A stretch of DNA of 64,000 nucleotides from GCA-003244245 sp036266995 (GTDB lineage: Bacteria > Actinomycetota > Actinomycetes > Mycobacteriales > Pseudonocardiaceae), in assembly GCA_036266995.1 (NCBI GenBank), contig DATAWX010000201.1, positions 6,923 through 70,922 of the forward strand, in the 5' to 3' direction. Positions 25,352 through 35,800 of this stretch are shown here, one piece after another. Made by a program: the position numbers and the translations under genes. The notes under the pieces are model-generated. The model was not told where the DNA came from and searched no databases. It worked only from the letters and a program-made list of their open reading frames with translations. Numbering within the stretch: position 1 is the stretch's first letter; each line of letters starts with the position of its first letter.

Positions 25352-25377
25352 TTACCCGGTCTCAACTCACAGTAAAC
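25352..25377 (-). promoter_or_regulatory. SigB/SigF-type promoter
   Basis: On the minus strand the sequence has GTTT (25374-25377), a 16-base spacer, then GGGTAA (25352-25357), matching the GTTT-N14-16-GGGTAT pattern of general-stress sigma factors in actinobacteria and Bacillus. It is 52 bases before the start of the membrane stress gene. Recognition by a SigB-like factor is inferred. Confidence 0.6.
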
Positions 25378-25388
25378 CTCGGCGTGCC

Positions 25389-25640
25389 CTACGGGTTCTG
25401 CCGCCGCGTCGCGTTCGCCGCGGCCTGCACCTCTGGGTCGGCAGCGGCGAACCAAGACCAGTCGGCGGCCCGATCAGCTCCTACTTCGGGTGCTCGAGAG
25501 AAGACCGCGGGACCCGCCCCGCCAACGGGGCGCCGGGGCTTGTCTGGGGGATCGACCGGTAACGGGTCAGATCCGGCGGCCGGGAGATCAACGTTGATGC
25601 GCTCGCCACGGATCTGGTCATAGATAGGCGTTTGGCTCAC
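25389..25640 (-). CDS. Small hypothetical protein
   Basis: 83 residues from a GTG at 25640. The N terminus SQTPIYDQIRGERINVDLPA resembles short actinobacterial proteins that begin S/TQTPxYDQLRGERIN; no function is known. The rest is proline- and alanine-rich (SDPLPVDPPDKPRRPVGG) and probably disordered. The ribosome-binding site is weak. Confidence 0.55.
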   Translation of the reverse strand: MSQTPIYDQIRGERINVDLPAAGSDPLPVDPPDKPRRPVGGAGPAVFSRAPEVGADRAADWSWFAAADPEVQAAANATRRQNP

Positions 25641-25774
25641 GGGAAGACACCGTAGGGGCCAACGCCGCGGGTCCGGCATCAACATGGTGTGGACAGCGTG
25701 TGGGTCATTCTGTGGATAGCTGGGCGAGTGTGTACAAGCTGTGCGCAGGATGTGGACGCGTCGAACCGGCGGTG

Positions 25775-26242
25775 TCAGGGCACGATGACAACTGGACAAC
25801 GCGCGTGGCGGGTCAGCCAGACCGGTACCGAACCCGCGATGCGGTGCACCCAGCGTGCGGGCGCACCGAGGACGATCGCGTCGGCGCGGGTGTCAGCGGC
25901 CAGCTCGGCGAGCTGGCGAGCGGCGTCGCCGCAGCGTTGCACCAGCTGCACGGTCAATCCGGTGGTGTCGATGGCTTCGGCGAGTTCGGCGCGCAGCCAG
26001 TCCATCAGGTCAGCAGGGTCCTCGGCGGGTGGGGCGAAGCCGTAGTCAATCGAGTAGCAAGCCGGGGTTGGCTGGACGTGGACGAGCACCAACGGCTGGG
26101 CCATCCGGCGTGCCATACCCGCGGCGTAAGCCAGCGCATGCCGACTGGGCGCAGACCCGTCGTAACCGACCAGGATCGGGCGAGTGCCCACCCCGGAGGT
26201 AGTCGGCTCGTGCGAGCGCGGGGCAGGGGTCGCGTCGGGCAT
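25775..26242 (-). CDS. Universal stress protein (UspA family)
   Basis: 155 residues, one Usp domain: ILVGYDGSAPSRHALAYAAG at the N terminus, LVLVHVQP, and the C-terminal segment DAIVLGAPARWVHRIAGSVP then CPVVIVP. The nucleotide-binding G-x2-G-x9-G(S/T) motif is imperfect, so ATP binding is uncertain. GCGGAGACGGCC precedes the ATG. It is part of the stress-gene run from 24096. Confidence 0.87.
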   Translation of the reverse strand: MPDATPAPRSHEPTTSGVGTRPILVGYDGSAPSRHALAYAAGMARRMAQPLVLVHVQPTPACYSIDYGFAPPAEDPADLMDWLRAELAEAIDTTGLTVQLVQRCGDAARQLAELAADTRADAIVLGAPARWVHRIAGSVPVWLTRHARCPVVIVP

Positions 26243-26428
26243 GGCCGTCTCCGCAGTTGAAGTTCACCGGCCGGGATGGTGCGGTTACCGTCGTGGCCGC
26301 TCATTGTGTCACGTTACGGAGCCGGGTCGCTACCCCCTGCGGTAGCCCACGTTTTCTGCATCTACGCCGCCCAAGTGTTAGCTTGGCTAAGCATCTATCG
26401 CTTCCGAGTTCGAGGAAGTGGGGTATCC

Positions 26429-28150
26429 ATGGCTGATCCGCACTACAAGTGGATCGTGCTATCGAACACGACACTGGGCGTGTTGATGGCGACGATCAAT
26501 GCGTCGATCCTGTTGATCGCGTTGCCGGACATCTTCCGCGGCGTCGGAATCGACCCGCTGAAACCGGGCAATACCAGCCTGCTGCTGTGGTTGATCATGG
26601 GCTACCTGGTGGTCACCGCGGTATTGGTGGTGACCTTTGGTCGGCTGGGCGACATGTTCGGTCGGGTGAAGATGTACAACGCGGGGTTCGCGGTCTTCAG
26701 CGTGTTCTCGGTGCTGCTGTCGGTGACCTGGATGCACGGCACCACTGGGGTGCTGTGGCTAATCGTGATGCGGATCCTGCAGGGCGTCGGTGGCGCGATG
26801 CTGATGGCCAACTCCAACGCGATCATCACCGATGCATTCCCGGTTGAGCAGCGCGGGCTGGCGCTGGGCCTGAATCAGGTCGCCGGGATCGCCGGCTCCT
26901 TCCTCGGTCTGATCATCGGCGGCCTGCTCGGCCCGATCGACTGGCGTTTGGTGTTTCTGGTGTCGGTACCGGTGGGGCTTTTCGGAACCGTGTGGGCGTA
27001 CCTGAAGCTGCATGACAGCGGGGTATGGCAGCCAGCGCGGTCGGACTGGTGGGGCAACCTCACCTTCGCCATCGGGCTGATCGCGGTATTGGTCGGGATC
27101 ACCTACGGCATCCAGCCCTACCACGGCCACACCATGGGTTGGACCAACCCGGCGGTGCTGGCCGCCATGGGCGGCGGTGTGCTGGTGTTGGTGATCTTCT
27201 GCGTGGTGGAGACGAAGGTCGCCGAACCGATGTTCCGGCTGGGGCTGTTCCGGATCCGGGCGTTCACCGCCGGCAACCTGGCCAGCCTGCTCGCTGCCCT
27301 CGGGCGCGGCGGCCTGATGTTCATCCTGATCATCTGGCTACAGGGAATCTGGCTACCCCAGCACGGCTACAGCTTCGAGTCGACCCCGTTGTGGGCGGGC
27401 ATCTACATGCTGCCCCTCACGGTGGGTTTCCTCATCGTGGGACCGGTGTCGGGTTGGTTGTCCGACCGGTTCGGGGCACGGTCGTTCGCCACCGGAGGCA
27501 TGATCATCGCCGCGGTCAGCTTCGGGTGGCTGGCGCTGCTACCGGTGAACTTCAACTACTGGGAGTTCGCCCTGGTGTTGTTGCTCAACGGCGTGGGAAT
27601 GGGCATGTTCGCCTCGCCGAACCGGGCCAGCATCATGAACAGCCTGCCGCCCAACCAGCGGGGGGTCGGCGCGGGGATGAGCACCACCTTCCAGAACGCG
27701 GCGATGGTGCTCTCGATCGGGATTTTCTTCAGTCTGATGATCTCCGGGTTGGCCCGGTCCCTGCCGCAGACCCTGTCGGCCGGGCTGATCGCCCAAGGCG
27801 TTCCCGCCGCGGACGCGATGCAGGTGGCTGGGCTGCCGCCGGTGGCAGTGCTGTTCGCCTCCCTGCTCGGTTACAACCCGGTCCAGACCCTGCTGGGCCC
27901 CCACGTACTGCACCAGCTGCCCGCCGGGCACGCTGCCTATCTGACCGGCCGTGGCTTCTTCCCCGCGCTGATCTCCGCACCGTTCTCCGACGGATTGGCC
28001 ATCGCGTTCGGCTTTGCCATCATTGCCTGCCTGATTGCCGCGATCGCGTCCTGGTTGCGGGGTGGAAAATACGTCTACACCGAACCGGAGCCGGCCGTCC
28101 CGACCTCGACGCCACCCAGCGCTGCGCGTCCTTACAATCACTCTATTTGA
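26429..28150 (+). CDS. MFS drug/efflux transporter, DHA2 (14-TM) family
   Basis: 573 residues with 14 predicted membrane helices. The N terminus VLSNTTLGVLMATINASILL is the helix-1 start typical of EmrB/QacA transporters; FGRLGDMFGRVKMYNAGF is motif A and the region RILQGVGGAMLMANSNAII corresponds to motif B/C. It exports small molecules using the proton gradient. ATG 26429 is used because the upstream frame lacks a hydrophobic start; GAGGAAG lies about ten bases before it. No adjacent TetR/MarR regulator was seen. A short GC hairpin follows at about 28170. Confidence 0.9.
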   Translation: MADPHYKWIVLSNTTLGVLMATINASILLIALPDIFRGVGIDPLKPGNTSLLLWLIMGYLVVTAVLVVTFGRLGDMFGRVKMYNAGFAVFSVFSVLLSVTWMHGTTGVLWLIVMRILQGVGGAMLMANSNAIITDAFPVEQRGLALGLNQVAGIAGSFLGLIIGGLLGPIDWRLVFLVSVPVGLFGTVWAYLKLHDSGVWQPARSDWWGNLTFAIGLIAVLVGITYGIQPYHGHTMGWTNPAVLAAMGGGVLVLVIFCVVETKVAEPMFRLGLFRIRAFTAGNLASLLAALGRGGLMFILIIWLQGIWLPQHGYSFESTPLWAGIYMLPLTVGFLIVGPVSGWLSDRFGARSFATGGMIIAAVSFGWLALLPVNFNYWEFALVLLLNGVGMGMFASPNRASIMNSLPPNQRGVGAGMSTTFQNAAMVLSIGIFFSLMISGLARSLPQTLSAGLIAQGVPAADAMQVAGLPPVAVLFASLLGYNPVQTLLGPHVLHQLPAGHAAYLTGRGFFPALISAPFSDGLAIAFGFAIIACLIAAIASWLRGGKYVYTEPEPAVPTSTPPSAARPYNHSI

Positions 28151-28246
28151 CGAATCAGACGATGAGGGCGAGGCTCCGTCCTCGTAGCTGCTGGTCTCAG
28201 ACCCGACCGCGCACCGGACCCCGGTAATCTTGCTCAGGCTGGAACA

Positions 28247-29323
28247 GTGGGGATGTTCACCACGGCCACTTCGATACCGGAGTTCCGAAGAGCGACGGCG
28301 GCCTGCAGGAGCGAGACCTGCGCGAACGTGAACAGATTCGCGACTGGCGGGCGCTGCTCGCCAACACCTCCCATCCCCAGGCGCGCTCTGCGCCGGGTGG
28401 CCAACCACCTACGCGACCCGCGTACCCCCGGCAACCAGGTCGAGCCCGGGACCAAGACGCTCGCCACCCGCTTCCGGGACAGCGCCACCCGCCTGGAGCG
28501 TTTTCACCGCGTGTGCGCGATGAGCCGGGAGATCGCCGAGCGCTTCGAGGGCCTGGCGACCTGGCGTCGTGACATCGCCTTCTTCGTCGAGGTACGGGCC
28601 TGGATGGTGAAGTATGACGCCGCGGACCGCGAGGCCAGTGGCAAGCCGGTGGCCGCCGAGGTCAACCTGTACCTGTCCCAGCTGGCGGCGTCCGTCGTCG
28701 AGGCCGACGAGATCACCGACCTGTACGCCGAGGCCGGTATTGGACACCTCGACCTCACCCGTATCAACGAGGAAGCCCTGCGCAAGCTCCAGAATTCCGA
28801 GACGCCGCACTTGGCCGTCGAAGCCCTGCGTCGCCTGATTGAGCAGAAGATGCGCGAGGTAACCCGGCACAACATCGTTCGCCGGGACAGCTTCGCTGAG
28901 CGCCTCGAAAACCTCATGATCCGCTATATGCGCCAGCAGCTCAGCAGCGCCGAGATGATCGCCGAACTGGTCGCCATGGCCAAGGAGGTCTCCGCGGACG
29001 CCCGGCGCGGCGAGCGTTTCGACCCGCCACTCAACCACGCCGAACTGGCCTTTTACGACGCCGTGGCCCATCAGGGCATGGCCCAAGCACTCATGGGCGA
29101 CGACATGCTTGCAAAGATCGCCCGTGCACTGGTCGCGGACATCCGCAAGAATCTGAGCGTCGACTGGCTCTCCCGCGAGCCGGTACGTGCCAAACTGCGC
29201 ACCCGCATCCGCCGCCTGCTCGCGAAGTTCGACTACCCACCGGAGGAAGAGCGCGAGGCCGTCGACCTCGTCATCAGGCAGATGGAGACCTTCGCCAACG
29301 AGTGGGCACCAGAGGCTCCATAA
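28247..29323 (+). pseudogene. C-terminal remnant of type I restriction subunit HsdR
   Basis: The frame holds the HsdR C-terminal helical region (DUF3387 type): RFRDSATRLERFHRVCAMSR, EADEITDLYAEAGIGHLDLT, RFDPPLNHAELAFYDAVAHQ, SVDWLSREPVRAKLRTRIRR, FANEWAP. Intact HsdR is around 1000 residues with a nuclease and a helicase motor at the N terminus; both are missing. No hsdM or hsdS is nearby. The first 60 codons do not look like HsdR. It is a leftover of a lost restriction system, although the fragment itself is open and could be translated. Confidence 0.8.
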
Positions 29324-29451
29324 GGAGCCATGGCGTCAGCCAGGCAAGCTGCCCGGGCGGGACGGAACAGGAGCTGGGCGGCACCGGCCGCCGCCCGCTA
29401 CGCGACCCGGACCTGCCCGACGACGAATGAACGGACCGTGCACGGCCTTGG

Positions 29452-30672
29452 TCACCAAGTGATGGTCACCCGGGTGTGTGGCCGGACGAGGTGTCTAGCA
29501 GACAAGCGCTGGTCATCGGGTGTGTCGTTGGGGTGGGCGGTGATGATGAGCTGGGTTGGCCGTTTCTGGTTCCAGCGGTGCAGCAGGTCGCTGACCTGGG
29601 CGGCGAGCTTTGTGCTGTCGGGTCCGTGCGCGATGACGCCCAACTCGCTCGTGTCCTCGCTGTGCTCGCGCACGGCGAGGTAGGCGAAGGTTCCGCCGTC
29701 GTAGAGGGTTGCACCGGCCCACCGCAGTGCCGGGTCGACCAGGCCGCTGGCGCGTGCCGCGGCCCCTACGGAGAGGCGGCCGAAGTTGCCGCTGCCGGTG
29801 GTGGCCAGCCACAGGTCAAGATGGGCGACGGGCTCGTCGTCGCGGATCTGGATACCTGTCCAGTGCGGGTGCGCGGGGTAGGTGAGCGCTTGGTCGAGCG
29901 TGGCTTCGTCGGGCAGGTTCCCGGCGTCGAGGTGCAAACCAACGTCGTCGGCCAGTTGCACGAGGCCTTCGGCCTGCTCGGCGGTGCCGCGCAGGGGCAC
30001 GAAGCCGCATACCGTTGCTGAGGTGCTGGTCATCCGGCCGGGCGCGTGGAGGTCGAGCGCGATCGCTCGGGTGAGGCCGCTGCCGTGCAGGCGCAGCGGC
30101 ACGACCAGGCGGCCCCCGAGGGCGAGTTGCTGCCACCATGCGGAGACGATGTCCCACGCGCCGGCGGTGACGATGATCCTGTCGTAGGGTGCGCGGGCGG
30201 GGTGACCGAGCGCACCGTCGCCGGAGATCACCTCGACCTGGGGGTATCCGGCCGCAGCCAGCCCGGCGCGGGCTCCGGCGGCGAGGTCGTCGTCGAGTTC
30301 GATGGTGACGACCGTGCCGGTGGGGCCGACCAGCTCGGCCAGCAGGGCGGCGTTGATGCCGGTGGCCGCGCCGATCTCCAGGACCCGGTGCCCGGGCGCG
30401 ACGTCGAGCGCTTCGAGCATCTCGGCCACCAGGTTGGGGCTGGAGGCCGAGGAGACGGCGGTGCCGTCCTCGGCGCGTTTGGTCACGACCTGCTTGGGCG
30501 CATACGCCGCCTTGAGGTCCACGCCGGGCAGGAACAGGTGCCGTGGCACGGTGCGGAAAGCGGCCTCTACCTGCGGGGTTCGAAACGTGCCGCGGCCGCA
30601 TATGTAGTCGGCCAGGGCCGTCCGAAGCTGCTCGGGACCGGGGGGCGTCGTGTCGATGGTGTCGGTGGTCAC
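29452..30672 (-). CDS. FxLD-system O-methyltransferase (PCMT-like)
   Basis: 406 residues. The N-terminal half is a protein-L-isoaspartate-methyltransferase-like fold: FRTVPRHLFLPGVDLKAAYA, SSPNLVAEMLEALDV, then SAM motif VLEIGAATGINAALLAEL. The C-terminal half is the extension specific to FxLD lanthipeptide systems. In related class I clusters such enzymes act on aspartate carboxylates of the modified peptide, which would suit the Asp-rich core here (DNGCD, GDC); that use is inference. GTG 30672 overlaps the stop of the upstream gene (GTGA). It is the last gene of the operon. Confidence 0.88.
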   Translation of the reverse strand: MTTDTIDTTPPGPEQLRTALADYICGRGTFRTPQVEAAFRTVPRHLFLPGVDLKAAYAPKQVVTKRAEDGTAVSSASSPNLVAEMLEALDVAPGHRVLEIGAATGINAALLAELVGPTGTVVTIELDDDLAAGARAGLAAAGYPQVEVISGDGALGHPARAPYDRIIVTAGAWDIVSAWWQQLALGGRLVVPLRLHGSGLTRAIALDLHAPGRMTSTSATVCGFVPLRGTAEQAEGLVQLADDVGLHLDAGNLPDEATLDQALTYPAHPHWTGIQIRDDEPVAHLDLWLATTGSGNFGRLSVGAAARASGLVDPALRWAGATLYDGGTFAYLAVREHSEDTSELGVIAHGPDSTKLAAQVSDLLHRWNQKRPTQLIITAHPNDTPDDQRLSARHLVRPHTRVTITW

Positions 30673-31523
30673 CGCGCGCACGGTAGTCGCGCCAGCGCGG
30701 GTGGAGCTGCTGGCCAACCCGGTGGAGGCGTGTCCTGCTGGAAGACGACCTGGCTGGCTGCGGTGGCCAGGAGGTGTTGGTGCTCGGCTGAGATGCCCAG
30801 GCGGTTGAAGGCGAACAGCAGGTGATGGGTCACAACGGCCCGCAGCCCCCGGGTGAGGTCGCCCTGCTGGTTGAGGTCGGAGAGGGCCCGGCCGGCGTGT
30901 TCGAAGGCGGCCGGCCAGGCGGGCGCGGAGCGCAGCGGGCTGTCGTCGGTGTCGGTGGTCGCGGTGACGAGCCGCTGCACGCCGGCCACCGCCGTCGGTG
31001 ATGGCTCGGGAGAGTGCTCGCCGGCCCGGTGCGCGGCTACCCGAGCCCAGATGTCACCTTGCTCGTACCAGTCCTGTCCGGCGGAGCGCATCAGCCGGGT
31101 GCCCAAGAGCAGTCCCAGCTCGCGACGGTGATCATGGCGGCGCTGCGCGAGATGGTGAAGCAGCTGGCGGCTGTCGGCGTGGAACAGTGCGTGCGCCACG
31201 GCCATGGCGTCAGCGCCGCCGAACGCGTGGATCTCGGGCTCATAGACGACCTCGGTGGACCGGCGGATCGCCCCCTGTTCCTTCAGCGTCGTCGTCATCC
31301 GGTCGGCGAAGGTGGTCGCGGTCTCGTCCCGGCCGCCGACAGGCAGGAAACGCAACCGCCAAGATCCGCCCTTACGAACGAACCACCAGCAGGTGATGTC
31401 TTCGGTCTCGGCCAGCAACGGCCACAGGTAGGTGAGGGCCATCTGCTCGGCGGCGCGCCAGTCCTCGCACCACAAGTCCACCTGATGCCACCCGGTCCCG
31501 ACGTGCTGGTCGCTCATCGCCAT
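30669..31523 (-). CDS. Thiopeptide-type bacteriocin biosynthesis protein
   Basis: 284 residues. Family features at the N terminus: GTGWHQVDLWCEDWRAAEQM, CWWFVRKGGSWRLRF, then STEVVYEPEIHAFGGADAMA. This is the glutamate-elimination domain of class I lanthipeptide/thiopeptide dehydratases, which removes the glutamyl group added to Ser/Thr by LanB. It is separate here, although the LanB next door also appears to end in such a domain. The start is 22 bases after the LanC stop. Confidence 0.88.
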   Translation of the reverse strand: MAMSDQHVGTGWHQVDLWCEDWRAAEQMALTYLWPLLAETEDITCWWFVRKGGSWRLRFLPVGGRDETATTFADRMTTTLKEQGAIRRSTEVVYEPEIHAFGGADAMAVAHALFHADSRQLLHHLAQRRHDHRRELGLLLGTRLMRSAGQDWYEQGDIWARVAAHRAGEHSPEPSPTAVAGVQRLVTATTDTDDSPLRSAPAWPAAFEHAGRALSDLNQQGDLTRGLRAVVTHHLLFAFNRLGISAEHQHLLATAASQVVFQQDTPPPGWPAAPPALARLPCAR

Positions 31524-31545
31524 GTCCCACCAGGTTCGTCGTTGA

Positions 31546-32811
31546 TCAGTTGAGCAGGAGGCAGGTTCGCCAGCCGCCGTTCGTCCCAGTCGCGATGCTG
31601 TGCAGAATCAGGGCGACTCCCGCGCTGCCCTCGATCAGGCCGGGCAGTCGCCCGGGCGGCACGTCACCGGCGTGCTCGAGCAACGTGTCGAGCAGACGCG
31701 GCAGGTGAACGCCGATGTCGGGTGATCCGGCGTCGGAGGCGGCGCACCACGCGGTCGCGATCAGCCCGGCCCAGCCGTGACACAGGGCGGGGTCGATGAT
31801 GCGGTCCAGCTGCACGGGGTCAGCCAGGCACCTGGCGAGGGCATATTCGGCGGCCTGTTGGCGGGCGGGGTTTCCCACGGCGTGCCCGGCCAGCTGCTGG
31901 GCGCGTGCCAGGCCGGGAGTTCCGTAGCACCAGGACGGTCTCGCCGGGCCGTCGTGGTCGGACCGCCCTGTGCGCAGCTCGGCGAGGCTAACTCGTTCGG
32001 GCCACCATGGGCCCGCTGGTGCCTCGTGGCGCCAGGCGTCCAACCAGTGGCAGATCCGGTCAATGGCGGCGGCGTGACCGTCGACGGTGATCCCCTGCCT
32101 CATTGCCAGGGCCAGTAGCGCGAGCGGACCGCTGATGCCGTGGGCCACGCCGAAGTCAGCATGCCCGCCGCGGAAACCGTGCGCCGGTTGCCCGGAGGGG
32201 ACGTCGCTGGTCCACCAGCCCGGCGCGCTGCGCCCTGCGTCATCGTCGGCGGGAACCGGTTCGGTGAGCGCCACCAGGTAGGCCAGCACACGGCCAACCA
32301 GGTCGCCACCGGGGTTGCGGCGCAACAGGTACGCGCCGAGCCCGGTCAGGCCGCGCACCAGGTCGAACTCCGACAGCGACGGCCGCGCCGCAGCGGCCAT
32401 CCGGGCGTGGGCAGCGTCCAGGCGCGCGGTCACCAGCTCAGCGACGGCGGTATCCAGTCTCGTCATCGCCCGCGGATACTGCTGCGGTGCCGCGGTGAAG
32501 ATGGCGAACGCGACCGCAGGGGCGCCGAACCACAGACCGGCCCCTGGTCCGCCGCTGAGATCCTCGTGGGTGGCGCGGGTAAGCCACGCATGCACGCGAT
32601 CGTCGCTACCTTGCCCATCCTGCGCGCGGACACCGTGCAGGACGGCGACGCCAGCGGCACCTTGGGACAACGACTGGTCCCGCCAGCGGGGGCTGCTCGG
32701 GCTGCGGTCGTCGCCGAGCTCTGGCGGCGGGGGCACCACCAGAACGTCGCTGAGCTGGGTGGCCACCGCCTGCGCGGTGCGTCGTTGCGGGCCGTCGTCG
32801 AGCAGGGTCAT
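31546..32811 (-). CDS. Lanthionine synthetase C family cyclase
   Basis: 421 residues. It closes thioether rings by adding cysteine thiols to dehydrated Ser/Thr. The zinc site is visible: Cys in RPSWCYGTPGLARAQ and Cys-His in ALCHGWAGLIATAW. Other LanC repeats are GGHADFGVAHGISGPLALLA and GLIEGSAGVALILHSIATG. The ATG overlaps the LanB stop (ATGA), so the two are coupled. It acts in the cytoplasm on the precursor encoded at 36032-36166. Confidence 0.92.
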   Translation of the reverse strand: MTLLDDGPQRRTAQAVATQLSDVLVVPPPPELGDDRSPSSPRWRDQSLSQGAAGVAVLHGVRAQDGQGSDDRVHAWLTRATHEDLSGGPGAGLWFGAPAVAFAIFTAAPQQYPRAMTRLDTAVAELVTARLDAAHARMAAAARPSLSEFDLVRGLTGLGAYLLRRNPGGDLVGRVLAYLVALTEPVPADDDAGRSAPGWWTSDVPSGQPAHGFRGGHADFGVAHGISGPLALLALAMRQGITVDGHAAAIDRICHWLDAWRHEAPAGPWWPERVSLAELRTGRSDHDGPARPSWCYGTPGLARAQQLAGHAVGNPARQQAAEYALARCLADPVQLDRIIDPALCHGWAGLIATAWCAASDAGSPDIGVHLPRLLDTLLEHAGDVPPGRLPGLIEGSAGVALILHSIATGTNGGWRTCLLLN

Positions 32812-35800
32812 CGGGGGTTGTCCTCGGTCGTGTTCTGGCGGGCGTTGAAGGCCAGGGCGACAGCGCGGGCCAGCCGGTGCGTCAGCGCTTCAGCGTCGGG
32901 GTCGATCCCGTGCGCCCGCACATGGTGCAGGTGCAGCAGCGCCACTACCACCGAGGCCGGCTTCACATGGGTGGCGCCGGCAGCGAGGCAGTCTGTGTAG
33001 CGGGTCGCTGCCTGGCGCCGTACGTCCCAGGCGGACGCGATCTCCCACCCGCTCGGAATGTTCAGCGGTGCCGGCTCGTCCCGGCCCAGGCCGGCCAGAC
33101 TCAGCGACTGGCGGAGAACAGTGCGGTCACCTACCGACGCGGGGTCCGCGAGTTCCGGGTGGTCGATGAGCCACCGCATCGCTGCGGGTCGGCTTCCGGT
33201 CATGGCGCAGACCAGGTCGACCAGACTCGCCGCGGTGAGCGCGTGCGCGTGCACCTCCGGTGAGCTGGCCAGGGCCGTGAGTTGGGCGACGACCGCCGCG
33301 GAGTCGGCGGCGAACAGGGCTTCGGCGGCGGCCATGGCCGCCGCGGATCCGTACCGTGCGGTCTCTGGGTGGTAGGTGTCCAGGGTCAGGTCACCGACGA
33401 GACCACGCCGCCGCAGGTCGGCTGCCCACGCCCCGACACGGGCGGCGGCCTGCCCGTAGTCCTGCAGGTGGTGGATGCGTAGCCGCAGGTGCGGCGCCGG
33501 GGTGCGGTAGCGCACGAACCACCACGGTGGCGGGTCGTCCCACGCGGCCAGCAGGGCCGGCAGATGGCGGGTGAGGATCGTGTCGACTACGTCGGGGTGG
33601 CTGTACAGCTTGGCGAACAGGACCTGCGAGCCCGGCAGCATGCCATGCTCGCGCCCGATGATCGGCAGCGGCGCCGAGCTAGTCAGGATGGCGGGGGCGC
33701 AGGCGGGCGGTGCGGTGGCGGCCAGCGGGATGACGATCTCGTGGGCCCGGCCGGCGAACCATCCGTGATCCGTGGCGGTGGGTGCCTCCGCCACGGTGAC
33801 GGCGTCGTCGGCTGCGTCGAGGTGAGCGCGCAGCAGCGCGAGGTCCAGCGGATCGTCGAGGTTCAACCGCAGCCGGCGGTCCGCGGTGCCCACGGACACG
33901 TTGGCGGGCAGGCGCAGGCGCTCCCGCATTACCGCCATGGCCGCCGTCCACTTGCGTCGTGGCGCGGCCGGTCCCGGCAGGTGGCTGGCGCACACCCGCC
34001 ACCGGGCGGGCGCGAGGATGCTGCGGGCGTAGCGGACACGTGGCCGGAATGGCAGGCAGGCGCCGGCGCCCCAGTCCAGCAACGAGACCGCGGCGCTGGT
34101 GGCCCGCGGGATCTCGCACAGCAGACGCGCCAGCGCTGGCATGGTGTGCCGCGCTGCGGCATGGGTCAGGACCGGCTCCACCACGCGCCGCTGTGACAGT
34201 GACACCACATACAGCCGGTCATGGTCGGCGATGACCGCGAGATCCTGCACCGGGATGCGACCCTGCCCGCCGTCGCGGTGCTCGGCCAGCGAGATCACAG
34301 CAGGCAGCACCAGCGGCGCGCGGACGACGTTGCCCACCCGCGGAGGGTTCGGCGGGAACGACAACTGCGCAGGCAGGGCGCCTTCTACCCCGGCCGGCAG
34401 CCGGCCGTACTGGGTGATCATCCGGTGCCGATCGGCGTCGGGCACGACGTCGAGGAACCGGCCGGTCGTGGCGATCGCGGTACGGCCGATCCCGGTCACC
34501 GCCAGCATGAACGCGCCCTCGGCCAGCGCCGTCGTCGTGGGCGCGCGGATCTCGACGCACAAGTCCACATGCGGCGCAGGCCGCACCACATCCCTCCCGC
34601 CGCCGGCCAGCGCGTCGATATCGTCATCGTCGAGCACGATTTCCCGCGCCCCGTCCAGCGCCGCCTGCTGGGCCAGCCTCAGCAGCTGTTCATCGCGCCG
34701 CGACATCTCCGCAGCCGGGACCCCTCGCCCCTGCTGGCTGTAGTGGCGGGGGAACCCGAGGCCGGCGGTGGGATCAATGAGCTGCTCGACCGGAACCACA
34801 GCGCCGGACCCATACCGGGAAACAAACCTGCCGTGATACTCGCGCCACGCCGGATTCCCGGTCGGGTACCGGGTCAGTCTCAGCAACGCCCCTGCAGCCG
34901 ATTCGGCTTCGGTCGCCACCTGCGGGGGCAACACCATCGTTGCGCCGAGCCCCAGATCCACCATCAGCGGCTGCTCGACAGCGTTCGACAGCGCCCGCAT
35001 CCGCGCGGCCGTCGCCCGCCTAGCCTGTCCATCGACCCAGCTCGTCGCCCTGTCGGTCGCCTGTAACTGCGCGTGGATCGCGCGCAGTTCCCCGACCAGC
35101 CCCGCCGCTTCCCGCAGTGCGGCCGCGTCCACCTCCTGTAGCCGGTGCAGAACGTGGGCGAGTCCATCGGTGCTGGTGGAGGGCGGACGCAGGCTGGTGA
35201 TCAGGACGCCACGTGCCACCAGCTCCGCCACCATGGCGTCAATCGCCGAGACTGGAGTGGCGGGGAACTCGGTGGCCACCTTGTCGATCAGGTCACCGAT
35301 CTGGATGGGTGAGCGGGCCGCCTGCGTGATCGTCTGGACGGGTGGGCTGTGACGCACCGACACCTCTACCGACGTGCCCCGGCCGGGGTCGCCGGCGCCC
35401 GGCTGCCAGGGCACGACCAGCCGCTCACCGCGCACCACCACCAGATCGTTGACCGTGACCGACAGGCGACGCCGCAGCGCAGGACATGATTCCAGCGAGG
35501 CGATCACCGCGGCCAGCCACACCGCGTCGGCCCGGGTCCGCACCTGGTGGGCATCAGTCCACCGCGCCGATACCCCCGGACCGAAACGAAGCGCAGCCAC
35601 ACCGGCGAACGCCCCGAAGGGGGTGGCCCGACCGCGCATCCGCACCAGGTACCGGGCCAGCGACAGCACCATGCGCCGCAGCTGACCAGCAGCCGGGCGC
35701 AGCCCGTCGCACACCGCCTCGACGCGGTCTGCAAGCACCGGGCTGGCCACCGCGACGGCCTCCGCGACTGACGGTTGCGCCCAGACCTGCGCGAGCCAGG

